64,000 nt of DNA from Cylicocyclus nassatus (GCA_958299035.1 CATQJL010000359.1:248001-312000); one strand, 5' to 3'; counted from the first letter of the stretch, positions 39,433 through 49,137 are shown. A program made the numbers and translations. Notes: generated by a model not told the origin, from the sequence alone.

Positions 39433-39516
39433 GTCATTCTGGCCGAGTGGTCTAAGGCGCTGCGTTCAGGTCGCAGTCCTCTTCGGAGGGCGCAGGTTCG
39501 AATCCTGCGGATGACA
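39433..39516 (+). tRNA. tRNA-Leu(CAG)
   Basis: Complete 84-nt copy; T5 stop. Confidence 0.9.
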
Positions 39517-39587
39517 GAGATTTTTACCAGCTGATGTGCAATGACATATCGGCACGCCGAAGTTTTCCGCACTTACAGAAATGCCAT

Positions 39588-39671
39588 GTCATTCTGGCCG
39601 AGTGGTCTAAGGCGCTGCGTTCAGGTCGCAGTCCTCTTCGGAGGGCGCAGGTTCGAATCCTGCGGATGACA
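39588..39671 (+). tRNA. tRNA-Leu(CAG), reference copy
   Basis: This copy shows the full cloverleaf. Acceptor stem GTCATTC (39588-39594) pairs with GGATGAC (39664-39670), with one T6-G67 wobble, and the discriminator is A39671. D-stem GCC/GGC is at 39597-39599 and 39611-39613. The anticodon stem CTGCG/CGCAG (39615-39619, 39627-39631) encloses loop TTCAGGT with anticodon CAG at 39622-39624, reading CUG. The 15-nt variable arm (39632-39646) forms a CCTC/GAGG hairpin closed by TTCG, a type II feature of tRNA-Leu and tRNA-Ser. The T-arm is GCAGG-TTCGAAT-CCTGC. A box TGGCCGAGTGG is at 39595-39605 and B box GGTTCGAATCC at 39650-39660. The T5 terminator is at 39676-39680. There is no intron and no encoded CCA. 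Confidence 0.95.
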
Positions 39672-39742
39672 GAGATTTTTACCAGCTGATGTGCAATGAC
39701 ATATCGGCACGCCGAAGTTTTCCGCACTTACAGAAATGCCAT

Positions 39743-39826
39743 GTCATTCTGGCCGAGTGGTCTAAGGCGCTGCGTTCAGGTCGCAGTCCTCTTCGGAGGG
39801 CGCAGGTTCGAATTCTGCGGATGACA
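39743..39826 (+). tRNA. tRNA-Leu(CAG), B-box C61T
   Basis: 84-nt copy with GGTTCGAATTC: the conserved C61 is T (G53-T61 wobble); T5 stop. Confidence 0.82.
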
Positions 39827-39897
39827 GCGATTTTTACCAGCTGATGTGCAATGACATATCGCCACGCCGAAGTTTTCCGCACTTACAGAAATGCCAT

Positions 39898-39981
39898 GTC
39901 ATTCTGGCCGAGTGGTCTAAGGCGCTGCGTTCAGGTCGCAGTCCTCTTCGGAGGGCGCAGGTTCGAATCCTGCGGATGACA
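39898..39981 (+). tRNA. tRNA-Leu(CAG)
   Basis: Complete 84-nt copy; T5 stop. Confidence 0.9.
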
Positions 39982-40076
39982 GAGATTTTTACCAGCTGAT
40001 GTGCAATGACATATCGGCACGCCGAAGTTTTCCGCACTTACAGAAATGCCATGTCATTCTGGCCGAGTGGTCTAAG

Positions 40077-40313
40077 GCCTAAGGCATACCTCGCGCGATT
40101 TCGTCAAATCGCCACCTCCGCGGGATTGGCATTCTGCCAGATATTTGTAAGTCAACCGTGCGCGCATCCCAGACGCATAGGCACGTAGCTTCCGTAAGTT
40201 ATAGTAAGAGCCCTAAGTCTGGCCCATGCAAAGCGCGCTTACGACCAGTCATGAACAGTCGTTGCAGTGTCAGTTCCCGCAGCGTCTAATATCGCGTGAG
40301 GTATGTCTTAGGC
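40077..40313. mobile_element. MITE in tRNA-Leu D-arm, reference copy
   Basis: This 237-bp insert splits a tRNA-Leu (40053-40076 and 40314-40378) after base 24. The ends are inverted repeats: GCCTAAGGCATACCTCGCG at left and, on the opposite strand, GCCTAAGACATACCTCACG at right (about 23 bp each). CTAAG is duplicated at 40072-40076 and 40314-40318; because the ends resemble the target, 5 or 7 bp are both possible readings. Weaker inverted similarity runs inward (GCGGGATTGGCA near 40120 against TGTCAGTTCCCGC near 40268; CCCAGAC against GTCTGGCCC), so the whole insert could fold. It has no TTTT and no credible coding frame. The superfamily is not identified. Confidence 0.88.
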
Positions 40314-40449
40314 CTAAGGCGCTGCGTTCAGGTCGCAGTCCTCTTCGGAGGGCGCAGGTTCGAATCCTGCGGATGACAGTGACTTTTATCAGCTGATGTG
40401 CAATGACATGTCGCCACGCCAAATTTTTCCGCACTTACAGAAATGCCAT

Positions 40450-40533
40450 GTCATTCTGGCCGAGTGGTCTAAGGCGCTGCGTTCAGGTCGCAGTCCTCTT
40501 CGGAGGGCGCAGGTTCGAATCCTGCGGATCACA
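40450..40533 (+). tRNA. tRNA-Leu(CAG), acceptor mismatch
   Basis: 84-nt copy with GGATCAC at the 3' acceptor strand (C3/C70 mismatch); T5 stop. Confidence 0.78.
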
Positions 40534-40604
40534 GCGATTTTTACCAGCTGATGTGCAATGACATATCGCCACGCCGAAGTTTTCCGCACTTACAGAAATG
40601 CCAT

Positions 40605-40688
40605 GTCATTCTGGCCGAGTGGTCTAAGGCGCTGCGTTCAGGTCGCAGTCCTCTTCGGAGGGCGCAGGTTCGAATCCTGCGGATGACA
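40605..40688 (+). tRNA. tRNA-Leu(CAG)
   Basis: Complete 84-nt copy; T5 stop. Confidence 0.9.
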
Positions 40689-40759
40689 GAGATTTTTACC
40701 AGCTGATGTGCAATGACATATCGGCACGCCGAAATTTTCCGCACTTACAGAAATGCCAT

Positions 40760-40843
40760 GTCATTCTGGCCGAGTGGTCTAAGGCGCTGCGTTCAGGTCG
40801 CAGTCCTCTTCGGAGGGCGCAGGTTCGAATCCTGCGGATGACA
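40760..40843 (+). tRNA. tRNA-Leu(CAG)
   Basis: Complete 84-nt copy; T5 stop. Confidence 0.9.
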
Positions 40844-40914
40844 GCGATTTTTACCAGCTGATGTGCAATGACATATCGCCACGCCGAAGTTTTCCGCACT
40901 TACAGAAATGCCAT

Positions 40915-40998
40915 GTCATTCTGGCCGAGTGGTCTAAGGCGCTGCGTTCAGGTCGCAGTCCTCTTCGGAGGGCGCAGGTTCGAATCCTGCGGATGACA
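40915..40998 (+). tRNA. tRNA-Leu(CAG)
   Basis: Complete 84-nt copy; T4 stop. Confidence 0.9.
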
Positions 40999-41069
40999 GT
41001 GACTTTTATCAGCTGATGTGCAATGACATATCGCCACGCCAAAGTTTTCCGCACTTACAGAAATGCCAT

Positions 41070-41153
41070 GTCATTCTGGCCGAGTGGTCTAAGGCGCTGC
41101 GTTCAGGTCGCAGTCCTCTTCGGAGGGCGCAGGTTCGAATCCTGCGGATGACA
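41070..41153 (+). tRNA. tRNA-Leu(CAG)
   Basis: Complete 84-nt copy; T5 stop. Confidence 0.9.
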
Positions 41154-41248
41154 GAGATTTTTACCAGCTGATGTGCAATGACATAACGGCACGCCGAAGT
41201 TTTCCGCACTTACAGAAATGCCATGTCATTCTGGCCGAGTGGTCTAAG

Positions 41249-41485
41249 GCCTAAGGCATACCTCGCGCGATTTCGTCAAATCGCCACCTCCGCGGGATTG
41301 GCATTCTGCCAGATATTTGTAAGTCAACCGTGCGCGCATCCCAGACGCATAGGCACGTAGCTTCCGTAAGTTATAGTAAGAGCCCTAAGTCTGGCCCATG
41401 CAAAGCGCGCTTACGACCAGTCATGAACAGTCGTTGCAGTGCCAGTTCCCGCAGCGTCTAATATCGCGTGAGGTATGTCTTAGGC
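41249..41485. mobile_element. MITE in tRNA-Leu D-arm
   Basis: tRNA halves 41225-41248 and 41486-41550. Confidence 0.85.
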
Positions 41486-41621
41486 CTAAGGCGCTGCGTT
41501 CAGGTCGCAGTCCTCTTCGGAGGGCGCAGGTTCGAATCCTGCGGATGACAGTGACTTTTATCAGCTGATGTGCAATGACATGTCGCCACGCCAAAGTTTT
41601 CCGCACTTACAGAAATGCCAT

Positions 41622-41705
41622 GTCATTCTGGCCGAGTGGTCCAAGGCGCTGCGTTCAGGTCGCAGTCCTCTTCGGAGGGCGCAGGTTCGAATCCTGCGGA
41701 TGACA
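41622..41705 (+). tRNA. tRNA-Leu(CAG)
   Basis: 84-nt copy with GGTCCAAGG in the D-loop; T5 stop. Confidence 0.88.
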
Positions 41706-41776
41706 GCGATTTTTACCAGCTGATGTGCAATGACATATCGCCACGCCGAAGTTTTCCGCACTTACAGAAATGCCAT

Positions 41777-41860
41777 GTCATTCTGGCCGAGTGGTCTAAG
41801 GCGCTGCGTTCAGGTCGCAGTCCTCTTCGGAGGGCGCAGGTTCGAATCCTGCGAATGACA
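41777..41860 (+). tRNA. tRNA-Leu(CAG), G67A
   Basis: 84-nt copy with GAATGAC, turning the T6-G67 wobble into a T6-A67 pair; T5 stop. Confidence 0.88.
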
Positions 41861-41931
41861 GAGATTTTTACCAGCTGATGTGCAATGACATATCGGCACG
41901 CCGAAGTTTTCCGCATTTACAGAAATGCCAT

Positions 41932-42015
41932 GTCATTCTGGCCGTGTGGTCTAAGGCGCTGCGTTCAGGTCGCAGTCCTCTTCGGAGGGCGCAGGTTCGA
42001 ATCCTGCGGATGACA
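41932..42015 (+). tRNA. tRNA-Leu(CAG), A14 changed
   Basis: 84-nt copy with GTGTGG; the invariant A14 is T; T5 stop. Confidence 0.78.
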
Positions 42016-42086
42016 GCGATTTTTACCAGCTGATGTGCAATGACATATCGCCACGCCGAAGTTTTCCGCACTTACAGAAATGCTAT

Positions 42087-42170
42087 GTCATTCTGGCCGA
42101 GTGGTCTAAGGCGCTGCGTTCAGGTCGCAGTCCTCTTCGGAGGGCGCAGGTTCGAATCCTGCGGATGACA
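42087..42170 (+). tRNA. tRNA-Leu(CAG)
   Basis: Complete 84-nt copy; leader TGCTAT; T4 stop. Confidence 0.9.
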
Positions 42171-42241
42171 GTGACTTTTATCAGCTGATGTGCAATGACA
42201 TATCGCCACGCCAAAGTTTTCCGCACTTACAGAAATGCCAT

Positions 42242-42325
42242 GTCATTCTGGCCGAGTGGTCTAAGGCGCTGCGTTCAGGTCGCAGTCCTCTTCGGAGGGC
42301 GCAGGTTCGAATCCTGCGGATGACA
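42242..42325 (+). tRNA. tRNA-Leu(CAG)
   Basis: Complete 84-nt copy; T5 stop. Confidence 0.9.
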
Positions 42326-42420
42326 GAGATTTTTACCAGCTGATGTGCAATGACATATCGGCACGCCGAAGTTTTCCGCACTTACAGAAATGCCATGTCA
42401 TTCTGGCCGAGTGGTCTAAG

Positions 42421-42657
42421 GCCTAAGGCATACCTCGCGCGATTTCGTCAAATCGCCACCTCCGCGGGATTGGCATTCTGCCAGATATTTGTAAGTCAAC
42501 CGTGCGCGCATCCCAGACGCATAGGCACGTAGCTTCCGTAAGTTATAGTAAGAGCCCTAAGTCTGGCCCATGCAAAGCGCGCTTACGACCAGTCATGAAC
42601 AGTCGTTGCAGTGCCAGTTCCCGCAGCGTCTAATATCGCGTGAGGTATGTCTTAGGC
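42421..42657. mobile_element. MITE in tRNA-Leu D-arm
   Basis: tRNA halves 42397-42420 and 42658-42722; B-box C61T in the host. Confidence 0.85.
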
Positions 42658-42793
42658 CTAAGGCGCTGCGTTCAGGTCGCAGTCCTCTTCGGAGGGCGCA
42701 GGTTCGAATTCTGCGGATGACAGCGATTTTTACCAGCTGATGTGCAATGACATATCGCCACGCCGAAGTTTTCCGCACTTACAGAAATGCCAT

Positions 42794-42877
42794 GTCATTC
42801 TGGCCGAGTGGTCTAAGGCGCTGCGTTCAGGTCGCAGTCCTCTTCGGAGGGCGCAGGTTCGAATCCTGCGGATGACA
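42794..42877 (+). tRNA. tRNA-Leu(CAG)
   Basis: Complete 84-nt copy; T4 stop. Confidence 0.9.
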
Positions 42878-42948
42878 GTGACTTTTATCAGCTGATGTGC
42901 AATGACATATCGCCACGCCAAAGTTTTCCGCACTTACAGAAATGCCAT

Positions 42949-43032
42949 GTCATTCTGGCCGAGTGGTCTAAGGCGCTGCGTTCAGGTCGCAGTCCTCTTC
43001 GGAGGGCGCAGGTTCGAATCCTGCGGATGACA
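42949..43032 (+). tRNA. tRNA-Leu(CAG)
   Basis: Complete 84-nt copy; T5 stop. Confidence 0.9.
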
Positions 43033-43127
43033 GAGATTTTTACCAGCTGATGTGCAATGACATATCGGCACGCCGAAGTTTTCCGCACTTACAGAAATGC
43101 CATGTCATTCTGGCCGAGTGGTCTAAG

Positions 43128-43364
43128 GCCTAAGGCATACCTCGCGCGATTTCGTCAAATCGCCACCTCCGCGGGATTGGCATTCTGCCAGATATTTGTA
43201 AGTCAACCGTGCGCGCATCCCAGACGCATAGGCACGTAGCTTCCGTAAGTTATAGTAAGAGCCCTAAGTCTGGCCCATGCAAAGCGCGCTTACGACCAGT
43301 CATGAACAGTCGTTGCAGTGTCAGTTCCCGCAGCGTCTAATATCGCGTGAGGTATGTCTTAGGC
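43128..43364. mobile_element. MITE in tRNA-Leu D-arm
   Basis: tRNA halves 43104-43127 and 43365-43429. Confidence 0.85.
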
Positions 43365-43500
43365 CTAAGGCGCTGCGTTCAGGTCGCAGTCCTCTTCGGA
43401 GGGCGCAGGTTCGAATCCTGCGGATGACAGCGATTTTTACCAGCTGATGTGCAATGACATATCGGCACGCCGAAGTTTTCCGCACTTACAGAAATGCCAT

Positions 43501-43584
43501 GTCATTCTGGCCGAGTGGTCTAAGGCGCTGCGTTCAGGTCGCAGTCCTCTTCGGAGGGCGCAGGTTCGAATCCTGCGGATGACA
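43501..43584 (+). tRNA. tRNA-Leu(CAG)
   Basis: Complete 84-nt copy; T5 stop. Confidence 0.9.
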
Positions 43585-43679
43585 GAGATTTTTACCAGCT
43601 GATGTGCAATGACATATCGGCACGCCGAAGTTTTCCGCACTTACAGAAATGCCATGTCATTCTGGCCGAGTGGTCTAAG

Positions 43680-43916
43680 GCCTAAGGCATACCTCGCGCG
43701 ATTTCGTCAAATCGCCACCTCCGCGGGATTGGCATTCTGCCAGATATTTGTAAGTCAACCGTGCGCGCATCCCAGACGCATAGGCACGTAGCTTCCGTAA
43801 GTTATAGTAAGAGCCCTAAGTCTGGCCCATGCAAAGCGCGCTTACGACCAGTCATGAACAGTCGTTGCAGTGTCAGTTCCCGCAGCGTCTAATATCGCGT
43901 GAGGTATGTCTTAGGC
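43680..43916. mobile_element. MITE in tRNA-Leu D-arm
   Basis: tRNA halves 43656-43679 and 43917-43981. Confidence 0.85.
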
Positions 43917-44052
43917 CTAAGGCGCTGCGTTCAGGTCGCAGTCCTCTTCGGAGGGCGCAGGTTCGAATCCTGCGGATGACAGCGATTTTTACCAGCTGAT
44001 GTGCAATGACATATCGCCACGCCGAAGTTTTCCGCACTTACAGAAATGCCAT

Positions 44053-44136
44053 GTCATTCTGGCCGAGTGGTCTAAGGCGCTGCGTTCAGGTCGCAGTCCT
44101 CTTCGGAGGGCGCAGGTTCGAATCCTGCGGATGACA
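44053..44136 (+). tRNA. tRNA-Leu(CAG)
   Basis: Complete 84-nt copy; T5 stop. Confidence 0.9.
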
Positions 44137-44231
44137 GAGATTTTTACCAGCTGATGTGCAATGACATATCGGCACGCCGAAGTTTTCCGCACTTACAGAA
44201 ATGCCATGTCATTCTGGCCGAGTGGTCTAAG

Positions 44232-44468
44232 GCCTAAGGCATACCTCGCGCGATTTCGTCAAATCGCCACCTCCGCGGGATTGGCATTCTGCCAGATATT
44301 TGTAAGTCAACCGTGCGCGCATCCCAGACGCATAGGCACGTAGCTTCCGTAAGTTATAGTAAGAGCCCTAAGTCTGGCCCATGCAAAGCGCGCTTACGAC
44401 CAGTCATGAACAGTCGTTGCAGTGTCAGTTCCCGCAGCGTCTAATATCGCGTGAGGTATGTCTTAGGC
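44232..44468. mobile_element. MITE in tRNA-Leu D-arm
   Basis: tRNA halves 44208-44231 and 44469-44533. Confidence 0.85.
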
Positions 44469-44604
44469 CTAAGGCGCTGCGTTCAGGTCGCAGTCCTCTT
44501 CGGAGGGCGCAGGTTCGAATCCTGCGGATGACAGCGATTTTTACCAGCTGATGTGCAATGACATATCGCCACGCCGAAGTTTTCCGCACTTACAGAAATG
44601 CCAT

Positions 44605-44688
44605 GTCATTCTGGCCGAGTGGTCTAAGGCGCTGCGTTCAGGTCGCAGTCCTCTTCGGAGGGCGCAGGTTCGAATCCTGCGAATGACA
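44605..44688 (+). tRNA. tRNA-Leu(CAG), G67A
   Basis: 84-nt copy with GAATGAC; T5 stop. Confidence 0.88.
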
Positions 44689-44759
44689 GAGATTTTTACC
44701 AGCTGATGTGCAATGACATATCGGCACGCCGAAGTTTTCCGCACTTACAGAAATGCCAT

Positions 44760-44843
44760 GTCATTCTGGCCGTGTGGTCTAAGGCGCTGCGTTCAGGTCG
44801 CAGTCCTCTTCGGAGGGCGCAGGTTCGAATTCTGCGGATGACA
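44760..44843 (+). tRNA. tRNA-Leu(CAG), A14 and C61 changed
   Basis: 84-nt copy with GTGTGG and GAATTCTGC; both internal promoter boxes carry a change at a conserved base; T5 stop. Confidence 0.72.
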
Positions 44844-44914
44844 GCGATTTTTACCAGCTGATGTGCAATGACATATCGCCACGCCGAAGTTTTCCGCACT
44901 TACAGAAATGCCAT

Positions 44915-44998
44915 GTCATTCTGGCCGAGTGGTCTAAGGCGCTGCGTTCAGGTCGCAGTCCTCTTCGGAGGGCGCAGGTTCGAATCCTTCGGATGACA
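44915..44998 (+). tRNA. tRNA-Leu(CAG), T-stem mismatch
   Basis: 84-nt copy with CCTTC in the T-stem (C50/T64 mismatch); T4 stop. Confidence 0.78.
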
Positions 44999-45069
44999 GT
45001 GACTTTTATCAGCTGATGTGCAATGACATATCGCCACGCCAAAGTTTTCCGCACTTACAGAAATGCCAT

Positions 45070-45153
45070 GTCATTCTGGCCGAGTGGTCTAAGGCGCTGC
45101 GTTCAGGTCGCAGTCCTCTTCGGAGGGCGCAGGTTCGAATCCTGCGGATGACA
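45070..45153 (+). tRNA. tRNA-Leu(CAG)
   Basis: Complete 84-nt copy; T5 stop. Confidence 0.9.
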
Positions 45154-45248
45154 GAGATTTTTACCAGCTGATGTGCAATGACATATCGGCACGCCGAAGT
45201 TTTCCGCACTTACAGAAATGCCATGTCATTCTGGCCGAGTGGTCTAAG

Positions 45249-45485
45249 GCCTAAGGCATACCTCGCGCGATTTCGTCAAATCGCCACCTCCGCGGGATTG
45301 GCATTCTGTCAGATATTTGTAAGTCAACCGTGCGCGCATCCCAGACGCATAGGCACGTAGCTTCCGTAAGTTATAGTAAGAGCCCTAAGTCTGGCCCATG
45401 CAAAGCGCGCTTACGACCAGTCATGAACAGTCGTTGCAGTGTCAGTTCCCGCAGCGTCTAATATCGCGTGAGGTATGTCTTAGGC
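45249..45485. mobile_element. MITE in tRNA-Leu D-arm
   Basis: tRNA halves 45225-45248 and 45486-45550; B-box C61T. Confidence 0.85.
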
Positions 45486-45621
45486 CTAAGGCGCTGCGTT
45501 CAGGTCGCAGTCCTCTTCGGAGGGCGCAGGTTCGAATTCTGCGGATGACAGCGATTTTTACCAGCTGATGTGCAATGACATATCGCCACGCCGAAGTTTT
45601 CCGCACTTACAGAAATGCCAT

Positions 45622-45705
45622 GTCATTCTGGCCGAGTGGTCTAAGGCGCTGCGTTCAGGTCGCAGTCCTCTTCGGAGGGCGCAGGTTCGAATCCTGCGAA
45701 TGACA
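45622..45705 (+). tRNA. tRNA-Leu(CAG), G67A
   Basis: 84-nt copy with GAATGAC; T5 stop. Confidence 0.88.
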
Positions 45706-45776
45706 GAGATTTTTACCAGCTGATGTGCAATGACATATCGGCACGCCGAAGTTTTCCGCACTTACAGAAATGCCAT

Positions 45777-45860
45777 GTCATTCTGGCCGTGTGGTCTAAG
45801 GCGCTGCGTTCAGGTCGCAGTCCTCTTCGGAGGGCGCAGGTTCGAATTCTGCGGATGACA
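45777..45860 (+). tRNA. tRNA-Leu(CAG), A14 and C61 changed
   Basis: Same double change as the copy at 44760; T5 stop. Confidence 0.72.
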
Positions 45861-45931
45861 GCGATTTTTACCAGCTGATGTGCAATGACATATCGCCACG
45901 CCGAAGTTTTCCGCACTTACAGAAATGCCAT

Positions 45932-46015
45932 GTCATTCTGGCCGAGTGGTCTAAGGCGCTGCGTTCAGGTCGCAGTCCTCTTCGGAGGGCGCAGGTTCGA
46001 ATCCTGCGGATGACA
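45932..46015 (+). tRNA. tRNA-Leu(CAG)
   Basis: Complete 84-nt copy; T4 stop. Confidence 0.9.
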
Positions 46016-46086
46016 GTGACTTTTATCAGCTGATGTGCAATGACATATCGCCACGCCAAAGTTTTCCGCACTTACAGAAATGCCAT

Positions 46087-46170
46087 GTCATTCTGGCCGA
46101 GTGGTCTAAGGCGCTGCGTTCAGGTCGCAGTCCTCTTCGGAGGGCGCAGGTTCGAATCCTGCGGATGACA
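46087..46170 (+). tRNA. tRNA-Leu(CAG)
   Basis: Complete 84-nt copy; T5 stop. Confidence 0.9.
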
Positions 46171-46265
46171 GAGATTTTTACCAGCTGATGTGCAATGACA
46201 TATCGGCACGCCGAAGTTTTCCGCACTTACAGAAATGCCATGTCATTCTGGCCGAGTGGTCTAAG

Positions 46266-46502
46266 GCCTAAGGCATACCTCGCGCGATTTCGTCAAATCG
46301 CCACCTCCGCGGGATTGGCATTCTGCCAGATATTTGTAAGTCAACCGTGCGCGCATCCCAGACGCATAGGCACGTAGCTTCCGTAAGTTATAGTAAGAGC
46401 CTTAAGTCTGGCCCATGCAAAGCGCGCTTACGACCAGTCATGAACAGTCGTTGCAGTGTCAGTTCCCGCAGCGTCTAATATCGCGTGAGGTATGTCTTAG
46501 GC
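46266..46502. mobile_element. MITE in tRNA-Leu D-arm
   Basis: tRNA halves 46242-46265 and 46503-46567. Confidence 0.85.
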
Positions 46503-46638
46503 CTAAGGCGCTGCGTTCAGGTCGCAGTCCTCTTCGGAGGGCGCAGGTTCGAATCCTGCGGATGACAGTGACTTTTATCAGCTGATGTGCAATGACATGT
46601 CGCCACGCCAAAGTTTTCCGCACTTACAGAAATGCCAT

Positions 46639-46722
46639 GTCATTCTGGCCGAGTGGTCTAAGGCGCTGCGTTCAGGTCGCAGTCCTCTTCACAGGGCGCA
46701 GGTTCGAATCCTGCGGATGACA
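46639..46722 (+). tRNA. tRNA-Leu(CAG), variable-arm change
   Basis: 84-nt copy with TTCACAGGG in the variable arm, losing one hairpin pair; T5 stop. Confidence 0.82.
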
Positions 46723-46793
46723 GCGATTTTTACCAGCTGATGTGCAATGACATATCGCCACGCCGAAGTTTTCCGCACTTACAGAAATGCCAT

Positions 46794-46877
46794 GTCATTC
46801 TGGCCGAGTGGTCTAAGGCGCTGCGTTCAGGTCGCAGTCCTCTTCGGAGGGCGCAGGTTCGAATCCTGCGGATGACA
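46794..46877 (+). tRNA. tRNA-Leu(CAG)
   Basis: Complete 84-nt copy; T5 stop. Confidence 0.9.
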
Positions 46878-46948
46878 GAGATTTTTACCAGCTGATGTGC
46901 AATAACATATCGGCACGCCGAAATTTTCCGCACTTACAGAAATGCCAT

Positions 46949-47032
46949 GTCATTCTGGCCGAGTGGTCTAAGGCGCTGCGTTCAGGTCGCAGTCCTCTTC
47001 GGAGGGCGCAGGTTCGAATCCTGCGGATGACA
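46949..47032 (+). tRNA. tRNA-Leu(CAG)
   Basis: Complete 84-nt copy; T5 stop. Confidence 0.9.
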
Positions 47033-47103
47033 GCGATTTTTACCAGCTGATGTGCAATGACATATCGCCACGCCGAAGTTTTCCGCACTTACAGAAATGC
47101 CAT

Positions 47104-47187
47104 GTCATTCTGGCCGAGTGGTCTAAGGCGCTGCGTTCAGGTCGCAGTCCTCTTCGGAGGGCGCAGGTTCGAATCCTGCGGATGACA
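47104..47187 (+). tRNA. tRNA-Leu(CAG)
   Basis: Complete 84-nt copy; T4 stop. Confidence 0.9.
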
Positions 47188-47258
47188 GTGACTTTTATCA
47201 GCTGATGTGCAATGATATATCGCCACGCCAAAGTTTTCCGCACTTACAGAAATGCCAT

Positions 47259-47342
47259 GTCATTCTGGCCGAGTGGTCTAAGGCGCTGCGTTCAGGTCGC
47301 AGTCCTCTTCGGAGGGCGCAGGTTCGAATCCTGCGGATGACA
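47259..47342 (+). tRNA. tRNA-Leu(CAG)
   Basis: Complete 84-nt copy; T5 stop. Confidence 0.9.
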
Positions 47343-47437
47343 GAGATTTTTACCAGCTGATGTGCAATGACATATCGGCACGCCGAAGTTTTCCGCACTT
47401 ACAGAAATGCCATGTCATTCTGGCCGAGTGGTCTAAG

Positions 47438-47674
47438 GCCTAAGGCATACCTCGCGCGATTTCGTCAAATCGCCACCTCCGCGGGATTGGCATTCTGCCA
47501 GATATTTGTAAGTCAACCGTGCGCGCATCCCAGACGCATAGGCACGTAGCTTCCGTAAGTTATAGTAAGAGCCCTAAGTCTGGCCCATGCAAAGCGCGCT
47601 TACGACCAGTCATGAACAGTCGTTGCAGTGCCAGTTCCCGCAGCGTCTAATATCGCGTGAGGTATGTCTTAGGC
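47438..47674. mobile_element. MITE in tRNA-Leu D-arm
   Basis: tRNA halves 47414-47437 and 47675-47739; B-box C61T. Confidence 0.85.
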
Positions 47675-47810
47675 CTAAGGCGCTGCGTTCAGGTCGCAGT
47701 CCTCTTCGGAGGGCGCAGGTTCGAATTCTGCGGATGACAGCGATTTTTACCAGCTGATGTGCAATGACATATCGCCACGCCGAAGTTTTCCGCACTTACA
47801 GAAATGCCAT

Positions 47811-47894
47811 GTCATTCTGGCCGAGTGGTCTAAGGCGCTGCGTTCAGGTCGCAGTCCTCTTCGGAGGGCGCAGGTTCGAATCCTGCGGATGACA
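47811..47894 (+). tRNA. tRNA-Leu(CAG)
   Basis: Complete 84-nt copy; T4 stop. Confidence 0.9.
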
Positions 47895-47965
47895 GTGACT
47901 TTTATCAGCTGATGTGCAATGACATATCGCCACGCCAAAGTTTTCCGCACTTACAGAAATGCCAT

Positions 47966-48049
47966 GTCATTCTGGCCGAGTGGTCTAAGGCGCTGCGTTC
48001 AGGTCGCAGTCCTCTTCGGAGGGCGCAGGTTCGAATCCTGCGGATGACA
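47966..48049 (+). tRNA. tRNA-Leu(CAG)
   Basis: Complete 84-nt copy; T5 stop. Confidence 0.9.
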
Positions 48050-48144
48050 GAGATTTTTACCAGCTGATGTGCAATGACATATCGGCACGCCGAAGTTTTC
48101 CGCACTTACAGAAATGCCATGTCATTCTGGCCGAGTGGTCTAAG

Positions 48145-48381
48145 GCCTAAGGCATACCTCGCGCGATTTCGTCAAATCGCCACCTCCGCGGGATTGGCAT
48201 TCTGCCAGATATTTGTAAGTCAACCGTGCGCGCATCCCAGACGCATAGGCACGTAGCTTCCGTAAGTTATAGTAAGAGCCTTAAGTCTGGCCCATGCAAA
48301 GCGCGCTTACGACCAGTCATGAACAGTCGTTGCAGTGTCAGTTCCCGCAGCGTCTAATATCGCGTGAGGTATGTCTTAGGC
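48145..48381. mobile_element. MITE in tRNA-Leu D-arm
   Basis: tRNA halves 48121-48144 and 48382-48446. Confidence 0.85.
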
Positions 48382-48517
48382 CTAAGGCGCTGCGTTCAGG
48401 TCGCAGTCCTCTTCGGAGGGCGCAGGTTCGAATCCTGCGGATGACAGTGACTTTTATCAGCTGATGTGCAATGACATGTCGCCACGCCAAAGTTTTCCGC
48501 ACTTACAGAAATGCCAT

Positions 48518-48601
48518 GTCATTCTGGCCGAGTGGTCTAAGGCGCTGCGTTCAGGTCGCAGTCCTCTTCGGAGGGCGCAGGTTCGAATCCTGCGGATGAC
48601 A
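48518..48601 (+). tRNA. tRNA-Leu(CAG)
   Basis: Complete 84-nt copy; T5 stop. Confidence 0.9.
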
Positions 48602-48672
48602 GCGATTTTTACCAGCTGATGTGCAATGACATATCGCCACGCCGAAGTTTTCCGCACTTACAGAAATGCCAT

Positions 48673-48756
48673 GTCATTCTGGCCGAGTGGTCTAAGGCGC
48701 TGCGTTCAGGTCGCAGTCCTCTTCGGAGGGCGCAGGTTCGAATCCTGCGGATGACA
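48673..48756 (+). tRNA. tRNA-Leu(CAG)
   Basis: Complete 84-nt copy; T5 stop. Confidence 0.9.
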
Positions 48757-48827
48757 GAGATTTTTACCAGCTGATGTGCAATAACATATCGGCACGCCGA
48801 AATTTTCCGCACTTACAGAAATGCCAT

Positions 48828-48911
48828 GTCATTCTGGCCGAGTGGTCTAAGGCGCTGCGTTCAGGTCGCAGTCCTCTTCGGAGGGCGCAGGTTCGAATCC
48901 TGCGGATGACA
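48828..48911 (+). tRNA. tRNA-Leu(CAG)
   Basis: Complete 84-nt copy; T5 stop. Confidence 0.9.
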
Positions 48912-48982
48912 GCGATTTTTACCAGCTGATGTGCAATGACATATCGCCACGCCGAAGTTTTCCGCACTTATAGAAATGCCAT

Positions 48983-49066
48983 GTCATTCTGGCCGAGTGG
49001 TCTAAGGCGCTGCGTTCAGGTCGCAGTCCTCTTCGGAGGGCGCAGGTTCGAATCCTGCGGATGACA
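48983..49066 (+). tRNA. tRNA-Leu(CAG)
   Basis: Complete 84-nt copy; T4 stop. Confidence 0.9.
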
Positions 49067-49137
49067 GTGACTTTTATCAGCTGATGTGCAATGATATATC
49101 GCCACGCCAAAGTTTTCCGCACTTACAGAAATGCCAT

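Noticed and set aside
40077..40313. The 237-bp insert as a tRNA intron
   Set aside because: Nuclear tRNA introns lie one base 3' of the anticodon. This insert is in the D-arm, has inverted ends and a target duplication.
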